From Taxillus chinensis (taxonomy: Eukaryota; Streptophyta; Magnoliopsida; Santalales; Loranthaceae): 64,000 nucleotides of DNA. Below are positions 21,844-32,690 of the stretch, piece after piece. Numbering within the stretch: position 1 is the first letter of the stretch; every line of letters starts with the position of its first letter. The notes under the pieces are model-generated. The model ran no database searches. It saw only the letters and a program-made list of their open reading frames with translations, and had not been told where the DNA came from. The translations under genes and the position numbers were made by a program. The stretch spans positions 51,640,265-51,704,264 of the forward strand of contig CM042087.1 in the NCBI GenBank assembly GCA_023512835.1, given 5' to 3'.

Positions 21844-23035
21844 GGAGATTCTGATCGCTGTCGTGGTGGTTCGTGTGGGTGGACAACGTCTAGCATGGAA
21901 GCAAGAGCAGGAGGACGTTTTCAAGGTAGGGGTTCTGTTCTTCCTTGGACCTATCCCAAGGTTATGGCCTTGTGGTAAGCAATTTGTAATTTGAATATAT
22001 TATATGTAAATCCATATAGGTGTGATCTCCTATATGGATGTTAGCCTTCAGTGGCGTATTATGTGTTTGATATTATGCCTGTGAGGCCATGCGTATTATG
22101 TGTTTGATATTATGCCTGTGAGGCCATGCGTATTATATGTTTGATATTATGCCTGTGAGGCCATGCATGTAATACGATTGATGTTATGCCAGTGTGGCTA
22201 TGCCTGAAAAGTGTTTGATGTTATGCCCGTGAGGATATGCATGCTAAGTGTTTGGTGTTATGCCAGTATGGATATGCATGTTAAGTGTTTGATGTTATGC
22301 CTGAATGGCTGAGATGTAAGTTAAGTGTTTGGTGTTATGTCCGTGGAGCCTAAGAAGCCTTGAGAGGTCAAGCAATGCTTGTGTACTCCGAGGAGCCTGA
22401 GAGGCCGAGTTAATGTTAGTGAAACCGACCGAGGAGCCTAAGAGGCCGAGTTAATGTTAGTGAGATCGACCGAGGAGCCTGAGAGGCTGAGTTACTGTTA
22501 GTGGGACTGACCGAGGAGCCTTTGTGGCTGTGGCAATAGTTGTACTTGCTTTGTGGCTTATTGTTTAAAGTATTGATTATGACCTGTTTAGAATGCAATT
22601 GCCATGACACCGCACCTGTGCACTTCTTCATATAGATGGTAGGAGCATGGGATGGGTTGGGGAGACATGATCCCTACTGAGCTGTGGTTGCTCACCCCTC
22701 CTACTGTGATGTGTTTTCTTGCAGGAACCTACAGGAGTTAGGTGGGAACACCAAGGTGGGAGACAGTTCTGTTTTGTGGCTTTGTTTTATGTTATTTGTG
22801 TTATGTAATTCCGTTGAGGCCTTGTAACCCCAGCGGGGAGATATTGTAATGAAGTTTGAAACATAATAAAGGCATGTGGTTTGAATTTATTAAATATATG
22901 AATTTGTCTTTCTGAATATATCTTGTAAAGGTGTATGTTGTCCTGTGTGGGAAGTTATGTCTTACCCCCTTATCCACCGCGTGGGTAAAGGGGAGTCACA
23001 AACCGGTTTCCTCGGGTTGGAATCCGGGCGTGACA
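21214..23035 (+). repeat. Tekay solo LTR, plus orientation
   Basis: Starts TGTAATGACCCG and ends GGGCGTGACA (1,822 bp), flanked by a perfect target duplication agcct at 21209-21213 and 23036-23040. Its U3 dyads differ from other copies (gcacgtcatat facing atatgacgtgc), TATATAAA is at 21724-21731, and a long (AG)n run spans about 21790-21841. Tandem repeats of 'tgtgtttgatattatgcc' lie at 22045-22330, and 'gaggagcctgagaggc' units at 22388-22520. Confidence 0.95.
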
Positions 23036-24046
23036 AGCCTCTTCGTATCCTTTTCCGCTTTTCCGCAGAATCGCCCAAAGGATTTGACCGGAAGTGCTAT
23101 TTCTTCTTCAGCGTCCGAGTCGAGTTCTCTAACTCTTCCATATCATCATTCTCGTCGTATCTTTGCGACATTTCGTAGCTTTAAAAGCTACCTCCTTTTC
23201 TTTCCGAGCTATTTTTTCATCTTGGTCAGGTATATTTGAATCGACCTCATGAGTCCGTAGCTCTCGTATAATTCTTTAAGGGGAACATACTACTAATTCT
23301 TGTCGGCTTGCATCCGGATCTGCTTAGACTAGTAGCGATCCGGCAAGGAGCGAGAAAAACTTGTCGTTGATTTGGAATTGAGTCTAGTATTCATTGATAG
23401 TTTTCAGCTCAAGGATGAGCTTGCCGAATCTCCGATAGATGCTCTCAAGGGATTTGCTAGGTTTGTGATTGAAGCTCTCAAAGTTTCGCTTGAGAGCACG
23501 GATAACGTTCGCACTTGGGACCGACTTCCCTCATAGAGGATTATCGGTTTATCCCAGCACGGCTTTTGTTGTTGTGCAACCCTGGACGTCCGTGAAATCT
23601 TCGGAGTCCAAAGACAATGTTACGTACGCCAAAGCCTTTTCGCTAGCACACCGTCAGGCTCTTTCGTCATTTGTGAGTTCTACATCCGTCTTTGGCCTTC
23701 TAATTCCATGTTCTCCGATGGTCATCGGAATAGGTAGCTCCTGATGCAGACATGGCAACATGAGATGATCATGACATACCATGAACATTCTCAAGCGAGC
23801 TTTCCACTAGGAGAAAAGCTCAGGTGTGAACTTTGGTGGTTTGGTCAATGTAAAACCAAAACTCCGTGGTTGAGGAGCAATGGCGTTGAGGTTAAGGTGG
23901 ATCGACATTTTCACAGCTGCTTCAATTGGGGAGGGGCTCTTATGCACCTCCGGAGTTAAGGCAAGTGTTAAACAGCATGCTGCTTTCTTCGGTCATTTGT
24001 TGAGAGAGAGAGAAAGAGTGGGATCTCTATTGTAAGCAAGTAGAAC
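23036..24046 (-). pseudogene. gag: SIRE-like gag, N-terminal part
   Basis: Frames on the minus strand, broken by stops, carry the Copia gag N-terminal pattern: a KFTPELFS-type substrate block followed by WKARLRMFM near 23820, then an ALKRNFESFNHKPSKSLESIYRRFGKL block near 23400-23500 as in the UBN2 gag domain. The plus-strand frames here are shadows. The 5' leader and primer site follow at higher coordinates. Confidence 0.7.
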
Positions 24047-24048
24047 TT

Positions 24049-24060
24049 GCTCGATACCAC
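24049..24060 (-). other. Primer-binding site of the SIRE-like element
   Basis: The minus strand reads gtggtatcgagc just after the LTR end, close to the initiator Met-tRNA complement tggtatcagagc but one base short. Position relative to the LTR (one base gap) fits. Confidence 0.75.
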
Positions 24061-24061
24061 T

Positions 24062-25391
24062 TGTTGGTCCCTGGAATCCTAGAGGGGGGGGGGTGAATAG
24101 GCTCTAATAAAAACTCTTTCCTGAATCTAGCACAACACTAATACCTGGTTAAAGGATAAGATCGGTGCGGAAGATAACCAAGATAGTAAAGTATTTTGTT
24201 TTATTATCTGAAGATAATTACAACAAAATGAACAGAAAATTAAGCAGATACAATTGCACACACTGTTTTTCAGTTTCATACACACTGGCTAGTTTTTCTC
24301 TTTTAGCTCTTGTACATGTACGCGCTAATATCTTTTCTATTTTTACTCTCTTGCGTGCATATCTAAAAATGTACAAAGACTAGTGTTTATAGACATCCCT
24401 AGAGAAACATTCTTGGAACATGTTCTTCCTAGTCCCGTGTAACATTGACTGTTCCTCGGAAAACTCTCTGCCTCAATTGCTGCGGATGTGGAGTTCAAGA
24501 TCTTGGGTCATCAAACTTTAAATGACTTTGTGAGTTCGCAAGTGCAATTAAAGTAATGTTCACATATCCTTATGATCCACGTGTAAGATGCTTTAGGTTT
24601 TCAACGAGTTTGTTTTACATTGGGACACAGCGAGCTGATGACTTGAATGCGGAGTTGATAAAGTGAAGCAGCGTCTTCTTAGTCCGTTATAAGTGTCCTT
24701 ACTCTGTGTTAATGAAGCTTGGATCCTTACTCCGTATGAGTGGCTGCTTACTTCGTGTTAACTTGATGTTGAAATCCTTATTCCGTGTCAGCACTTCCTT
24801 ACTCCGTATAAGCGAAAGGCTCGAAGAGCTTACTCCATGTCAGCGCTTCCTTACTCAGCTTAAGTAATAATTCAGATTCCTTACTCCATATAAGCATGTC
24901 CCTACTCCGTGCGAATAAATGACTTGGTCCCTTATTCTACACAAGTTTTTTCTTACTCCGTTTGAATAAATATGCGGACTCCTTAGTCCATATCTTCTTT
25001 TCCTTAGTCCGTTAGAGTAGAAAACTTGTTTTCTTTCTCTGCAACATTTCTCTTTTACTCCGTGGGAGTTGTAGACTCGAAATCTTATTCCACATCAATT
25101 ACCTTAGTCCATTTAATTGTAAGACGCGATTTCCTTAGTCCATATCTTTTAGTAGTTTGTTCGCACGAAGGATCCTTACTCCGGATGAAGACTTGGTTAT
25201 TTACCAAGTGTCCGACGAGACTCACTATGATCCGGATCAAGATTATGTATCTTGTCCTTTGCTTTGTTCTCTCGAGTGTAGATCCGGTTTAGAGTTTTAT
25301 CTTCTGCAATAACTTAGATAAAAACATGAAGAGTTCTCAAATAAAATTACATAGGGTTTTATCCGCATCAACTTTGGGTTTTAATCCAACA
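24062..25391 (-). repeat. SIRE-like 5' LTR
   Basis: Bounded by tgttggtccc at 24062 and ttaatccaaca ending 25391, giving inverted TGTTGG/CCAACA ends; about 1,330 bp. It contains a G run (24087-24096) and an array of cttactccgtataag-like units. The right flank continues with a separate plus-strand Copia gag. Confidence 0.82.
24690..25190 (-). repeat. Dispersed 'cttactccgt' units within the SIRE-like LTR
   Basis: At least fifteen variants of ccttactccgtataagc are spaced by about 20-45 bp. Many have short cttA/Taag dyad symmetry, and some read cttagtccgt. The spacing is irregular, so this is a repeated short motif rather than a clean satellite. Confidence 0.65.
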
Positions 25392-26631
25392 GATACATAA
25401 AACCTATCAATGACAGAGAACCCACGGAAGCCGAGAGAAGAACCTATGAGCTAAATGATAGAGCTTTGAGTGTTATCACATCAGCACTCACAAACTTTGA
25501 AGACGTAAGAGTCATGGACTGTAGAGTGGCGAAGGAATTATGGGATAGACTTGAAAGTGTTTACCAAAGAGATGACAGACTTAAAAAAGACAGGTTGCAA
25601 TCGTATACTCAAAAAATATGACACCCTCAAGATGGAGGAGCAAGAGAGTATACAGGCGTTCTTTGTCCGATTAACGAGATTGTCAATGACATGAAGAATC
25701 GTCACAAAAACAAGAAGAACTTTGCAATTGTAAAGAAGGTGCATAGAGTTCTACCCAAGAGATTCATTTGAGGGTGAAGTTCTAGAGAACAATTGAGACC
25801 TAGAGGCGAAGACATTGCAGGAGTTATAGTGCAGTTTGACTACATTTGAAATGAAGCTACACTCTTATAAAGAGCCATCCATATCAACATCCTAACCTAT
25901 AATAAAGGAATCAAGAGTGGTAGCCTTTAAGGCTATGAAGAAATTAAAAATTAAGAAAGAAGCTGAGTCCTCAAAAGATCAAGAGGACAGTGATAGTGAA
26001 GACGATGAAGATGAGGTGGTAGCCTACTTTACCAGAAAGTTTAGAAGAGGTGGAACAGGGAAGTAAGCTAGTGGAAAAGGGAAAGGAGGACTTTCCCTTA
26101 GAAGCTTTAAGTGTGGAAAGCGGGGGCACTTTGTATCCCAATACAAGGTGAAAGCTAATGACTTAGATGATAACGCCTCGAATGAATAGAATACAAAATG
26201 AAAAAAAGACATCATACCGAAGAAGCAATTCCACAAGGAGATTAGCGGCTCCACAGAAGAAGAAAGGCTCACATAAGAACTATATGAGCCGAATTTCAGA
26301 CTTTGATGATGAGGATGAATGCTCATCAGATTATGCATTTGTTGCCAAGATAGAGGTAGACAATGGCAGCATTGCCTCAGAGGAGGAAGAGGCAATCAAG
26401 GATGAAGAAGTAGATTTGAAGGAAGAGCTCGAGCTTACAACGAAGAGATCCGCAAGAGAGGTTGCAGGATTAAGCGGCTCAAAGCAAGCCAAGGGAGAGC
26501 TTGAAGAAGTTAGAGGGGAAAAGGACAAGGTATTGGAGGACTCAAAGAAGTTCTCGTGAGGAAATTATCAGCCTAAAGCTCAAGCTAGAAAATCAAATCA
26601 AGATATGCGATGACATTACCATAGAACTCAC
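25392..26631 (+). pseudogene. gag: Outer Copia gag remnant (plus strand)
   Basis: Plus-strand frames show a Copia gag: ALTNFEDVRVMDCRVAKELW, then RLESVYQRDDRLKKDRLQSYTQ (UBN2-type), a Lys- and acid-rich segment (25920-26030), a zinc-knuckle remnant FKCGKRGHFVSQYK whose first and last Cys are replaced, and an acidic coiled-coil-like stretch in 26167-26559. Several stops interrupt it. It is cut on the left by the SIRE-like LTR (25391) and on the right by an Athila LTR (26632), making it the oldest layer visible. Confidence 0.8.
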
Positions 26632-28138
26632 CGACAGACGGATTTTTAACCTCTCTAAAAGAGCTAGCTAATGTCGTTAAATCTCTCTTCAAGATAATAA
26701 ATTCCCTCGATTTGCGCTAAAAGAATAGCAGCAAGCAAGGAGTCAAACCCACACGGATTAGCCTAGTTCTCTAGTTCTCAAATCAAAACACCCAATTACT
26801 CTTGTTCTATAAAATGTCTTGGCAAAAAGTTTTCTTTTTTAAACTAAAGATCTAATTTTTATTTGGTTTTCTGAATAAACAAAGAAAGCAAATTGATTTT
26901 AGGATTAAGATTCAAGGATTAAAAGCATCTAGGGTCACAATTTCACCTCCCTATGTTATCTCTCCTGGTTCATGGTATTAGGGTTGTCGATTGAAAACAT
27001 GCTAAACATAAGCCAAGGAGAACAAATGGTCATTGAGGTCCTTTTAAGAGTTGTATGCCAGAATGGTCATCTAAACACACAAACATGCAAAGCCAATAAA
27101 TCATACTTGCAAACGGATAATGATCACACCAATTACAACTAAGTTATCAATCTCAATCCGCCCCAGACTAGGGCTAAGAATACCAAGGTGTACATCCAAA
27201 GATAGAATTAAGAACAGATTCATAAAACATGCAAAACTCAATCATCCAAACCCAATATTCATAAACACAAGCAAAGCAACAAGGGGGGCTACATTGCTCC
27301 CCTAGATTAAAAGACTACTCACGCATGATTACAAGCAAACACAAAGCGGAAAAGCTCAACATCTTCTTCTTATTCACGCGCGCAACAAAGCTTCAAATCC
27401 AGGCTCCAAAATCCGCGACGGCCGCTGCGACGGTTGCTCTCCTAGGTCAAGGAGCACCTCCAAGTCGTGGAGCCCTCTCTCTCTCTAAAACGTGTAGTGG
27501 GGTTAAGCATGGCTAGCAAGGGGCGTGGAGCTCTTATTTATAGAGTTTGGATGGGCCTTGAGGTGTGTACCCTAGCCCACTTATCAAAACGGCGTAGTTT
27601 TGATAAGTAACACTCGAAACATTAAAAACTCTATCTTCCATCCACAATTTGGACTTGGGCCTTTAGGAACAAATGATCAGCATGGAAAAACGATTGGATC
27701 GGTCCAAAAATATCTCTGCACGCCAATTTGCACGTGATATGGTGAATTCACGTGCACCTCCAAATCAGCTCAAACTTCACCCCAAGCTTCCTTGCATCAT
27801 GTAGAGGCCTGAGAGGCAAAAATATGCTTGCACGTGATATGGGTGAATTCACGTGCAACTCCAAATTAGCTCCAAATGCTCTGAAATTTCTCCTGGTAGG
27901 TAGAGGCCATCATTCTAAGCAACTTTTGTTCTTGCACGCCAATTGTTTGAGGTCATCTACTATGTCAAAAGTGAGGTCCAAAACCTGCCAAAACGGCTTA
28001 AAAGCGCATGTATTTGCAACTAGCATCTTCCTAGGGGTTAGAGCAAATATATATGATATATGAAGCAATAAGGCTCTAATCATGCTCTTAAACATCCTAA
28101 ATAAACACTAGAATAACGGCATAAAATGCACGTTATCA
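26632..28138 (-). repeat. Athila LTR, copy A 3' end (mosaic)
   Basis: Full-length LTR of 1,507 bp on the minus strand, from tgataacgtg (28138) to gtctgtcg (26632). From about 27450 to 28138 it is almost identical to the 5' LTR of copy A. Below about 27390 it differs at many sites and instead resembles the copy B LTR. TATA box at 27533-27540 (minus). Confidence 0.9.
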
Positions 28139-29667
28139 AATACACCACACTTGAACCATTGCTTGTCCTCAAGCAAAAACATACAAGCATGCAAAAATAA
28201 AATAAACACGCAGTCAAACGGAAGAAAAATAAAATAACAATCAAGGAGAATCATGGTTTCCTAAGCATGCAACTCTATCATGATGAAATGGGAATTTAAG
28301 CATCAAAATGAGTCATAACTTAGTTCATTCATGTCCATATCCCTAGTCCAACAACCATGCAATATCACCACTTAAATTTCGAGATATGAGCAAGCAATCC
28401 ATGATAAAATAGCACCTAGTTTCCCTTTAAGTTCTTACCAAGGATAAGCAGCCTCACTCAAATATAATAATTCTCAAGCCCAATACCGATCAATGAACAA
28501 TGGATGGAAAAACTCTATCTCTACACTCGCCATCAGCTATTGATTAAGTACTTGTCAAGCAATCATGAGAGTTCCCTATTGTGCTCATCAAAGAAAACAC
28601 ACTCTCTATTCTACTTTATTTGAACTCACACTCTATTCTAAACTCAATAAACTCACACTCTATTCTAATAACTGAATAAACAAAACATGAGCTAGAGAAT
28701 TGAGCTCAACATTCTTAAAACAAAACACAATTCAGCCAATGTGGCTTCACAAATCTAAACAATCACACATAAACATCAAGCCAGTGTGGCTTTTATTCCG
28801 AATCTTTCTTTTTTTTTTCTCTCTTTTTTTCTTTTTTTTTAGTAATAACCTTACAAGGTTACATTTTATGCTCTCCCTTGATGGATTATTCACTCTTTTT
28901 TTTACTCACATAACACATAAGACCGATTTTTCTAATGCAAACTCCTTGCCATTTTGCTACATAAGGAGAGAGAAATTCATTAATGTCTCACATCCCATTT
29001 TCCAATTAAGTGATGGCTTTTTTTCACATTCGTGCATCACGGCCTTTTCCAATACTATCTCAAAATAAAGAAAAGAATGCAAAGACAACCACAATGACTT
29101 AGAGGTCTTGCAACCTAACTCCACACACCAAACACTGAGCACTAATAAGTAATCACATGCTTACTTGACTCCTACCATTAAATAACCAATGTTGAATGCA
29201 AGATGAGTAGCAAATCAAACTATTACCCATACCCTAAAATGGCACTCAAAGGCTAAAAGAAGCTGTTCTCATTTTTCATTTCTTTTTCACTCAACTTTAA
29301 GGGTTACTTAGGTCTATCATAGCATTTCATGCTCAGCTAATATTCAAAACTCAGCTCCAAAAACATGGTGATATCATTCAAAAGATAAAGACATGAATAA
29401 ACCAATTCAGAGCACATTTTAACTACTTTAACACCCTTATCACAACATGATACTAATGTGGCATAAAAATTAAATTTTAAGCCAAAATTGCATACTTAAT
29501 ATCCATGTCTCTACAAGCAAATCATTCAAGCAAACAACTCAAACAATCATGCAAAATTTTTTTTTTTTTTTGTTTTTATAAAAAAAAAAAAATGCAATCA
29601 CAACATAAAAGACAAGCAAGTGGCTCAATTCACTCCCCATACACCACACTTAAAATATGCTATGTCC
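28139..29667 (-). other. Athila copy A: 3' non-coding region with two primer-like tracts
   Basis: About 1.5 kb with no supported gene. The minus-strand string aagtgtggtgta occurs just before the LTR (28141-28152), and its counterpart aagtgtggtgt occurs right at the end of the accessory gene region (29641-29651); both have a related 'gaggaca' block upstream. Long A and T runs lie at 28808-28840 and 29558-29592. Confidence 0.72.
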
Positions 29668-30729
29668 TCATGGCATAAAATAGGGAGTAGGAAAAACAGT
29701 TACCCCTGGTTTGGCACACTCGTAATAGTAGATGACATTGGCCACCATTCGTCGCACCCGAGCCACAAAGTCAGCGGACGTCTCGCCGCGCACTTCCCAA
29801 TTTTCCTTCCCTTGCAGAATACCCATCATGTAGTAGCAAACAAAGATCCCACACCTGAATTGGTCACGTTGTTGGGGAATTTGCATTTCATTGTAGTGAA
29901 TAAGAGGGAGCTTGTCCGCCAACAAGCCTTCTTTGATCATTGCCACTTTCATGCGTTTGATGAACCCATGCACTAGCTGTCTTTTCTGTTTAGCAAACCC
30001 TTCGCCTTGGCTTGGATCATATAGCAAGCATGGCCTACATCCGATTCACACGGACAAGTACATAGTGGCGGTCAATGTGCACCGGAATCAGCACCTCATG
30101 CACACCATGCCAAGGGCGGTGCCCTTCATTCTCTCCATTAATGCGTTGGCGCCATACCTCTTCGGACAAGGGTTGATTGAAAAGCTCACACAGCATGATG
30201 GAAGTGTACCCGGCTAAGGGGTAATTATGAGGCTCGGCCTCCACTACATACCGCATGGTCCTGCAGAAGAGGTCTATCTCGTCGGCATAGAGATATTCAT
30301 TCTCCGAGATCCTCTTCAAGCTAAAAGGAGTGAAGATATCATTATCCCGTATAAATCGAGCCCTATGACCTGTGGAATTGATGAATTCTTCAAATGCTTT
30401 TGGCTCTCTTCGGACGATAAAGCTGGATTAATGATTAAATGAACAGGAGGGCCAAGTAGATCTTCAGGTTCAGCAGGCATGTATGCACCCCAAGATACTG
30501 GAAGTATAGCAGGCACCAGGGCCTGAGAATATGCGGGATCTGGTAAAAGGCCGGAAGGGTGAATACCCCGCCGCTGGCTCTGCCTCCTCTTGAGGTTGGA
30601 AGGGTGAATACCCTGTTGCCGGCGCCGCTCCTGCGGGTGAGAGTAAGATGGCCGAGCTGAAGGTTCTTGTTGAGGTGGATCTTCCTGGGCTGGATAAGCA
30701 TCTTCGGGGGGATGGAGAGGGTTCTTCAT
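29668..30729 (-). pseudogene. Accessory gene, C-terminal half: Ulp1/SENP-like cysteine protease domain
   Basis: Minus-strand frames 30316-30729, 30035-30319 and 29668-30027 form one domain split by frameshifts. The catalytic set of C48 proteases is visible: His in HIDRHYVLV (codon near 30066), Asp in LYDPS (near 30017), Gln in IPQQ and Cys in FRCGIFVCYY (29851-29853). The His-Asp spacing, readable in the less broken copy B, is 17 residues, and the Gln-Cys spacing is 6, both as in yeast Ulp1. C48 enzymes cut SUMO-like modifiers from proteins. A WHGVHEVLIPVHI lead-in is also typical. The family match is by motif; substrate and activity are unknown. The gene replaces the envelope-like ORF expected at this position in Athila. 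Confidence 0.8.
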
Positions 30730-32055
30730 CAGGATATCTCCACTATAGGAGAACGTTTTGATGCTTTCCTCTTGCTCAAAACCTTCCGATTTTGCCTAGG
30801 AGGCCTTTGACTTCTTTGTTGTCCTTCCTCAGGGTTTCCACCTCGCGCCGGGTTCTGGCATTGGCGTCCCCGAGCTGCTGTGTTTCTTCCCTCCAAGCTT
30901 CGATAGATGCAGCAGGAGGAGCTTCGGGGCCTCCCATGCTCTAGGTGATGCATGAGCAGCTACATCCGAGGCCTCCCATGCTCGGTTCTAGGTTGTAAAG
31001 TAGCTTGTTGGTCTCCAAGAGATGAGTGCCATTAATTCTTCAAATTGGGCATTAGTGATGTGCCCATTAGTGATTGCCCAATTGATGACCTCCACTTCGC
31101 TCACCACCTGCCCACTAATGCCTTGAAAGAAATTGAAAATGTCTTCTTTGTGTACATTGAATTGCATGTACATGGCGGTGAGTCCTGTATAGAGTCTGCT
31201 TCCTTTGATCCAAATGAGGAGAGGTCTCCCTTGCAAAGTCTGTGGATCGCTCCACATGAACACCGTGCCTAGCGGGCTGTGATGGAGGAGGAACATTGGT
31301 TGCCCAATGACCTCTGGTGCTGACCCCCAAACCTCCTTCACTTGCAATACTCTTAACACCCAGGTGAGAAGGAAAAGTAATGCTCTCCATGGAGGAAAAT
31401 TGCAAAGCAGGCATGCTTTGAAATATCACACACAAAATTCTGCCATTTATCTGCTTGGATGAGTTTTTCTTCCACCAATTAAAAATGGTAGTGGCCCAAT
31501 CCACATTTAGCATGTGATCAATGCTATACATGAACTCCAGGTGTGGCTTAGGCACACTATCTAGCCCACTGGTCTGAATCAATAAGCATTTCCCTACCAG
31601 GTAAGCTAGGTATCTAAATTTTCCAACAAAACCATTCTTGGTATACGCCTTCGACTTTGAAATTTTCTAGCATAGTTACATGCAGCACCAAATTCTCCTA
31701 GGCTTAGGCGAGGGAAGCTACTACTTGGGTTCAGGGAGGTTAAAGCAATTTCTAATAATATCGGGGGTTATTCGACATAAACCCCTTGCACAACCCCTAT
31801 CGGTTCATCCTCATTCCCAGAGACAGATGCATAGAAGTCTTGTAAGGCGAGAATAGGAAATAGCCTGGCCGGGCGAGATACTAACCTTTGTAATCCCGAG
31901 TTTGAATTTTAACACCACCTCTCTAGCCCACCCAGCTACGAAGCCTCCAAAGCCTGCATGTCCAGAGCATGCCCCAAGAGTATCTCCTCCTCAGGTTGGC
32001 TATCAGCACTAGGTGAGTGCACCTCCTCCTGGCCAGTCCTCCTTGTGCGCACCAT
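30730..32055 (-). pseudogene. Accessory gene, N-terminal half: plant transposon-protein-like domain
   Basis: The likely start is the ATG at 32055 (MVRTRRTGQEEVHSP), 125 bp downstream of a TATA box and conserved in copy B. After an acidic leader come broken frames with LGEFGAACNYARKFQSRR and LDSVPKPHLEFMYSIDHMLNVDW, resembling the 'putative plant transposon protein' domain often found in Athila-related genes. A Pro-, Ser- and Arg-rich linker follows, rich in Gln/Glu. No signal peptide or membrane segment is seen, so an envelope role is not supported. The whole gene would be about 790 codons. Confidence 0.68.
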
Positions 32056-32176
32056 CTTTGGAATGAGAAAATAAGAACAAGAGCAGAAAACCGAAGAGCA
32101 AGAGAGCAAAAGGGCGAGCTTCTCTAATACTCGGATCTGGAGTGATTTTGGTGTGGAAGCCTTTGAAGATGGCCTC

Positions 32177-32690
32177 CCTTTATATAGCGTGCGAAGGAAA
32201 AAAGGCTCCAATTGGCGTGATACACGTGCCCCTAACTTTTCGAGTGTTCGACCAAAATACCCTCTCGCACGTGAATTGGCTGAATTGGCGTGCAGGTCGA
32301 ATCGTCCCAAACTTTGGTGGTGGGTCCCCACCGAGCTGGCAAGCAATACTCCCTTCGCACGTGAATTGTGGGAAGCTTCTAGGAGGGCTAAAATCGGTAT
32401 TTTGCATTTTTGGGCCTCCATATGACGACTAGAAATTTGCGTGCAAGAGTAAACGTGATTCACATGGTCTTCATCTACTATTCCAGAAAGTTACGGCTCA
32501 AAAGGAGGTGCACGTGAATTGGGCAATTCACGTGCAAATTCACGTTCAGGCCCAAACTGGCCCAAATTTCTCCACCGAGTTGCTTATGCATTATGGACCA
32601 TCTTTAAGTCTTGCACGTGAATTGTTTGAGCCCATCTTCAAGCACTTTTGGGCTTCACTTGCTCCTTCCTCCTTGACTTTGACTTTAAAA
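32177..32690 (-). promoter_or_regulatory. Putative internal promoter of the accessory gene, copy A
   Basis: On the minus strand a TATATAAA box (32179-32186) lies about 125 bp upstream of the accessory ATG. Upstream sit palindromes: gcacgtgaattggc facing gaattggcgtgc (32268-32295), gcacgtgaattgtg (32358-32371) and gcacgtgaattgg facing caattcacgtgc (32510-32537), then cttgcacgtgaattgtttgag (32610-32630). The last block and its surroundings resemble the LTR U3. The same layout is kept in copy B. Confidence 0.65.

Larger units (their letters stand above)
16356..25391 (-). mobile_element. SIRE-like Copia retrotransposon, interrupted
   Basis: Minus-strand order is 5' LTR (24062-25391), Met-tRNA-type primer site, gag with coiled-coil and zinc knuckle, protease, GAG-pre-integrase and integrase. 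RT, RNase H and the 3' LTR are not in the window because Tat copy 1 abuts at 16355. Two Tekay solo LTRs interrupt gag. The element itself lies within a plus-strand Copia gag that resumes at 25392. Confidence 0.85.

Noticed and set aside
31936..32463. Accessory gene considered as a retroviral-type envelope
   Set aside because: No signal peptide, transmembrane segment or fusion motif seen; the C-terminus fits a C48 protease instead.
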